Shown piece by piece: positions 7,688 to 11,382 of a stretch of DNA of 11,382 bases. The notes under the pieces are model-generated. The model was given only the letters and a program-made list of their open reading frames with translations, made no database searches and was not told where the DNA came from. The DNA comes from Synura sp. LO234KE (taxonomy: Eukaryota; Sar; Synurophyceae; Synurales; Mallomonadaceae), in assembly GCA_015143735.1 (NCBI GenBank), contig VKHC01000522.1:1-11382 (forward strand). The letters are read 5' to 3'. Each line of letters starts with the position of its first letter. The first letter of the stretch is position 1. Made by a program: the position numbers and the translations under genes.

Positions 7688-8020
7688 TTAGCTCATAGGG
7701 GTGCTTAGTTTGCGTGGTCTGCTATGTCTTTCTGTGTAACCTTAGCTAAGTTTCTGCAAAAAAAAACTCTCGGGTGTCACGGGGGGGGAGCAACCTTCAA
7801 CCTAGACTTCAGCTTTATTCGATAATATTGCGCCACAACTAAAGGCTGACGAGAAAATTGTTACCAACCAAGCCAAAGTGTTCTTCGGATATTGCTACCT
7901 ACGCTACGAACATTCGGGTGTCACGGGAGAGCAACCTCCTACTTGTTGGACTCCAGCTTAATACGATAGTTGCATCATAACTGAAGGCTGATGTATGAAG
8001 AGAAAATCGATTTTTGATTT
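7561..8020 (+). repeat. Tandem array of a diverged module of about 144 bp, three partial copies
   Basis: The anchor TCGGGTGTCAC occurs at about 7643, 7770 and 7915. The last two units share a 144-base period, with AGCAACCT shortly after the anchor and ACAACTAAAGGCTGA matched by ATAACTGAAGGCTGA. The block CGCTACGAAC precedes the first and third anchors. Copy 1 carries unrelated sequence between its anchor and the next unit. An A run and an eight-G run mark the second unit. Confidence 0.8.
7765..7961 (+). pseudogene. Decayed coding frame containing repeat module copy 2
   Basis: Reading from 7767, the frame meets TAG at 7803-7805 and is then open to TAA at 7959-7961. It contains ALFDNIAPQLKADEKIV and KVFFGYCYLRYEHSGVTG, the second being the counterpart of the VFFG...RYE.SGVT stretch of copy 1. 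Differences at synonymous-looking sites between the copies suggest past selection on the protein. The product is unknown, and the stops make it non-functional as it stands. Confidence 0.5.
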
Positions 8021-9239
8021 CTCGATGCTAAAATCGTCCTTCTCAGGGTTTCTACCCTCTTAGTTTTGGTTGGTGTGGTGGTCTTAACACTCGCGCAATT
8101 CTTTTTCTGTCCGTTATACTGTGCCCCGCCCTTCTTTATTGATATTAATCGCCCTCACAGAAGTACAGCCTCAAGTTTTCTTGTGCCCACGGGTGCTCGT
8201 TGAAGGCCCCGTACCCCTCCCCCTCCCCCCACTAGGTCACAGGGTTTGCAAGTCAGTACATGGGAGACTCTTAATTAGTGGCGTACTGTCTGTGCCCTTG
8301 TCTATCGAACCAAATCAAAAAGTTAAGATTTTAGGGAGCGATAAAAAGCAAATATCACGATTTATCAAGATTCTCGAAACGATTAATAACACCTATTTAT
8401 TGTAAAAAAAGAAAGGAAAAAAGTTTATATTGTTGTGATGATAACAAAGCTGCATTCAAATTGCAAACATGTATATGGATCTATAGTAAATATGATTTAA
8501 CAAAAGCAATGAATCAGTAATAAATAAATACAGAGAACCATACTGGGGGGGGACTTCAACCCAGAATCTTGATTTGTCAGAGGTATCTAAGCACGAAATA
8601 ATGGATTATTAATGCTTAGGCATTTGACACCAATCTTGCCTTAACTTGTCACCTTGTGTATTGAAAATTATTTCCCCTATCGTTTGAAAACTCAAGCCAA
8701 CTTTTCTTAATCATAAAGTAGGTGAAATGACATGATTCATCCTGGCTGAAGTCACGGTGAAGAATGGTAAAAAGAGCTCTGAAGCGCAGTAGAAAAAATG
8801 ATTTTAAAAGCATAATTGTTTTACAATTATAAATTAGAATGCTGTTCAATCCACGAAAAAGTATCAAATTACACAAGAATATTATATTTATGTTCTGGGA
8901 TGTTATTCAACACAAAAAATTATATTAGAAGATTTTTATAATATTTTTAATCGATAAAATTCGTTTTGAAGATATATTCGCTTAGTTTTTCTCATGAATT
9001 TTAGTTTATGTACAATTATGTAATTTTGATTTCGTCATTGAATTCTCTTTAATGCGGAAATTTGATATGAGTTGTGATAATTTGATTTTGATTTTGTATT
9101 AGCAATATGACAGAAATTCAATACCTAAATACTTTAAGATATAGGCTTGAGCAGGAATAGTTCAGTTTTCTCCTTTAGTATTCTCCTAATGTTATCATCA
9201 CAACCATTTTTTTCCAGCAAACAATATTAAAATTATCTA
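8021..9239. other. AT-rich region without a recognisable gene
   Basis: Mostly low GC (13 of 60 G+C at 8941-9000). The part 8100-8300 is richer in C and G, with a C-rich run and phrases typical of repetitive DNA (ends in TTAGTGGCGTACTG), possibly an old element. A small hairpin (ATAATTG 8812-8818 with CAATTAT 8824-8830) is present. The short open frames have no identifiable product. Confidence 0.45.
8541..8600 (-). mobile_element. Possible tRNA-derived SINE trace (weak)
   Basis: On the minus strand, GGTTGAAGTCC (8551-8561) is close to the Pol III box B consensus GGTTCRANTCC. TGCTTAGATAC (8583-8593) sits at a suitable distance to be a degenerate box A. No complete tRNA fold is visible. Confidence 0.2.
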
Positions 9240-9465
9240 AGTTTAGAACAAAAAAATTGCCTTACAAGTAGTTGCTTAATTGTTACGTAAAAGGTGTATT
9301 AATTACGTTTTTAATTTGTTGCTATTGCACCCCCACCACGCTACATCTGGCGAAGTGCAATCTTTAAGATTCCTTTCTTAAAGATGCTGTTTTAAAAGCA
9401 CCAGAATGACATGGCATAAAAAAAATTCTGAAAACTTTGAAGAACAGATTGCGATAGCTGATTGA
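9240..9465 (+). repeat. Dispersed repeat family R, copy B (opposite orientation)
   Basis: Matches the reverse complement of copy D. Shared blocks include ATTGCC..CA, GTTGCTT, TTTGTTGCT, GCTACATCTGGCGA, AAAGATGCT followed by AAAGCAC, TGGCATAAA and TGAAAACT. It carries many small changes and no long open frame, so it is a decayed copy. Confidence 0.75.
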
Positions 9466-9469
9466 AGGT

Positions 9470-10250
9470 TCTTCGACGGTAAGGCATCAAAGCTCTTCCT
9501 TCATCGACGTCGCGCTGGTTATAATCAACTGGCATACTGACGCGACTCCCCTTTAGACGGTCGACGCAAGCCGGTGACCACATTCATCATTGTAATCACA
9601 TATTTCAAAATTCCGCCTTCCGTGTAGGGACTTGCCCGAAGTTTCTGCAACAATAAATTTATTCCTCCTAATAATTTCTTAGAAATATTTACTTGGACCC
9701 TGCTTGGTGTGCCGACACATCTTCCCCTACCCGCGTTTCCGAGCTTTAACTCCGCATTTGTCCAGCGGCTCAACATCAAGCGAATCAACGCGACTTTATG
9801 CCCAAGATTTTCGAGGACACTCCCTTGACATGGGATCGCCTCGGAACACTTAAACATGTTGCACATTCTGAGCCTCTCTTTTCGAGCTTGGCTTGGGTTC
9901 TATTCCCTCCCCAACGCGATTTTATTCCGCGCATATTGGTTCAGTACCTTGGAGTACCGTAGTCAACTCGATCTTGCTTGGACAAGATTATCGAAGCGGT
10001 CACGCATCATGGACAACCGCCCAGCATCACATTCATGAGGCGCAGCAAAGCACTTCCTGGTGCCCGTCCGCATCCCACCAATGTTGGCAAGAAGTACTTT
10101 AATGGACTTCGTACTCCAGAAGCTGGATTAAATCAAATAACCAAGATTGATGTCGGCTAGTAGGAGCATGTTCCTAGATCAATTGCCTGCGTGCATCGAG
10201 TCAGGTAGTTCTTAGGGAAGGAACTTTTCTTCCCTTCTGCCTTCCCGCAT
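9470..10250. pseudogene. GC-richer island with degraded open frames on both strands
   Basis: G+C is about 55 percent at 9721-9780 (33 of 60), against roughly a quarter to a third in nearby flanks. The longest intact frame is minus 9525-9866 (113 residues, including RASPYTEGGILKYVITMMNV). The same minus frame continues upstream through stops into copy C. On the plus strand a codon-register frame, 9750-10160, has one internal stop at 9960-9962. One of the two must be a shadow of the other, because they share codon boundaries. Minus is favoured for 9525-9890, where plus has several stops; the rest is undecided. The product is unknown. It is probably the remnant of a mobile element or an integrated foreign gene. 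Confidence 0.4.
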
Positions 10251-10430
10251 TGGTGCACCTTTTGCCAGATGTAGCAATATCCTTTCTGTAGCTTTTTCAG
10301 GAAAATCTTTCTTTATGCCAGATTCATCTGGTGCTTTTATAAAAGCATCTTTAGAAATGCATGCGCGGATAACATCTCACCCTCTTACAGATTTCGCATC
10401 TCCAAATGTAGCATGGTGCTACAAGCAGTA
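10250..10430 (-). repeat. Dispersed repeat family R, copy C (frameshifted)
   Basis: Very close to copy D over GCACCTT-TGCCAG.TGTAGCAAT and CCAGATTCATC.GGTGCTTT.ATAAAAGCATCTTTAGAAATGCATGCGC. On the minus strand it encodes CISKDAFIKAPDESGIKK, matching copy D, but a 2-base insertion and a further insertion break the frame on both sides. Confidence 0.85.
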
Positions 10431-10669
10431 CTATCAACGATATGGTAAATGCCGCCGCTCGTAATGCTATTTTACGCTGTTAGTGAGGCTAGTGTGCGAA
10501 TAGTTCCCGTCACTGAAGTATTTCATGCTACATCATTAATATTCATGTCGTTTTTACAATGAGATGGAGCTGCTAAAGTATCCACTAAAGTATTTCGAAA
10601 TTAACTTTAGGATGATAATAATAATAAAAATTTAGATTCTAAAGCAAAACTTTAAATTCAAAAGTATTA
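10431..10669. other. Spacer between repeat copies C and D
   Basis: No gene is seen. It contains a short AATn run near 10611-10630 and a doubled CTAAAGTAT motif near 10573-10593. Confidence 0.4.
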
Positions 10670-10905
10670 CTAAAGAATGTTATATCGGTGCACCTTCTGC
10701 CAGCTGTAGCAATCCATTCTGTAGAGTTTTCACTAAAATATTTATTTATGCCAGATTCATCTTGTGCTTTCATAAAAGCATCTTTAGAAATGCATGCGCT
10801 TATAACATCACCATCGCCAGATGTAGCATGGCGTGTAACAGCAACAAAATAAAACGGAAAGCATCCACCTTTCATCCGGGTGCAAAATAAAGCAACCATC
10901 TGCAT
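10639..10905 (-). CDS. Hypothetical 88-residue open frame in repeat copy D
   Basis: This is the most intact coding frame of repeat family R, ATG to stop on the minus strand, including HATSGDGDVISACISKDAF and KAQDESGINKYFSE. Copies C and B show the same coding stretch in broken form. I do not recognise the protein. It could be an exon of a duplicated gene or an ORF carried by a repeat. No splice sites or promoter can be assigned, so expression is doubtful. Confidence 0.35.
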   Translation of the reverse strand: MQMVALFCTRMKGGCFPFYFVAVTRHATSGDGDVISACISKDAFMKAQDESGINKYFSENSTEWIATAGRRCTDITFFSNTFEFKVLL

Positions 10906-11200
10906 GGCAATAATTTTTATTTTTACTAATCAATTACCCATCTGATCCACGTTCGAGATTGCTCTAACACAAGCTAAGTCAAAAATAATTAGTATCACGG
11001 AACTAAAAAGTGCTGAAAAACGAAGTTCGAAAAACATGAAAGGGAATATGGAAGTTCAGAGGCATATAGAACTAATTAATGGTATCTCATCAAATGATTC
11101 CTTTACTAAAAATTATAGAATTATTGTTCACAGAAATATCTCAAAGTTAAGTCAAGGATATCGCACAAGTGAAATCGTCAAAATCAAAAGGAGATGATAC
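10670..11200 (-). repeat. Dispersed repeat family R, copy D (longest)
   Basis: Reference copy for the family. Its 10680-10830 part matches copies B and C, and its 10750-11200 part matches copy A. It contains the 88-residue minus-strand frame. No terminal inverted repeats or target-site duplications were found by eye, so its element type is not assigned. Confidence 0.75.
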
Positions 11201-11382
11201 TCTAACCAAAAACAAATTACTGAACAATAGCAAGAAACGAGATTCTTAGAATTTGGATTTGTCAAACATTGTAAATTTACGTTTTCCTGTCTCGCAGCGC
11301 ATAGTGTGTAAGAGTAAACCTTATCTTAGGTGCTCTAATCTAGTCTTGCTCTAGTTGCTCTATAAGAGAAGACACATGAATC
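11201..11382. other. Right-edge sequence without a recognisable feature
   Basis: AT-rich, with no open frame of note, RNA gene or clear repeat match to the rest of the window. Confidence 0.4.

Noticed and set aside
8541-8600. Functional tRNA gene on the minus strand
   Set aside because: Only box-like motifs are present. The acceptor and anticodon stems do not form, so at most it is a degraded SINE trace.

Overview
The window looks like nuclear DNA from an invertebrate animal. It holds one spliced protein gene with short GT-AG introns (83 to 380 bases), metazoan-type domains, and flanks full of repeats and decayed coding fragments. Nothing suggests a bacterium or organelle: there are no operons, ribosome-binding sites or RNA operons. 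I cannot name the phylum.

Layout. 1-1948 is the 5' flank. It has a perfect 20-base inverted repeat at the very edge, no convincing gene, a 195-base tandem duplication (1318-1707), and a leader with two chained minimal upstream ORFs. 1949-6155 is a complete nine-exon ubiquitin-specific protease gene (DUSP-like domain, MYND zinc finger, USP catalytic domain; 1024 residues) that I assembled from splice sites. Its reading frame closes exactly, and all catalytic and zinc-binding residues are present. 6156-7146 is AT-rich and contains one diverged copy of a dispersed repeat (family R). 7147-7961 is a decayed coding region that includes repeats of a module with the pattern VFFG...RYE.SGVT, broken by stops and frameshifts. 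8020-9240 is AT-rich with only a possible SINE-like trace. 9240-11200 holds three more copies of family R. Two of them point inward and flank a GC-richer island (9470-10250) that carries degraded open frames on both strands.

The protease is the only gene I regard as functional. It belongs to the USP4/11/15/19 group of deubiquitinases, and the MYND finger lies before the catalytic domain. The rest reads as mobile-element or pseudogene debris, none of which I could name. I found no clear sign of an undescribed multi-gene system. The points most worth checking are the 21-base microexon, the sharp base-composition break inside exon 1, the stop/start-overlap leader, the repeat module at 7561-7961, and the inverted family R copies around the GC-rich island.
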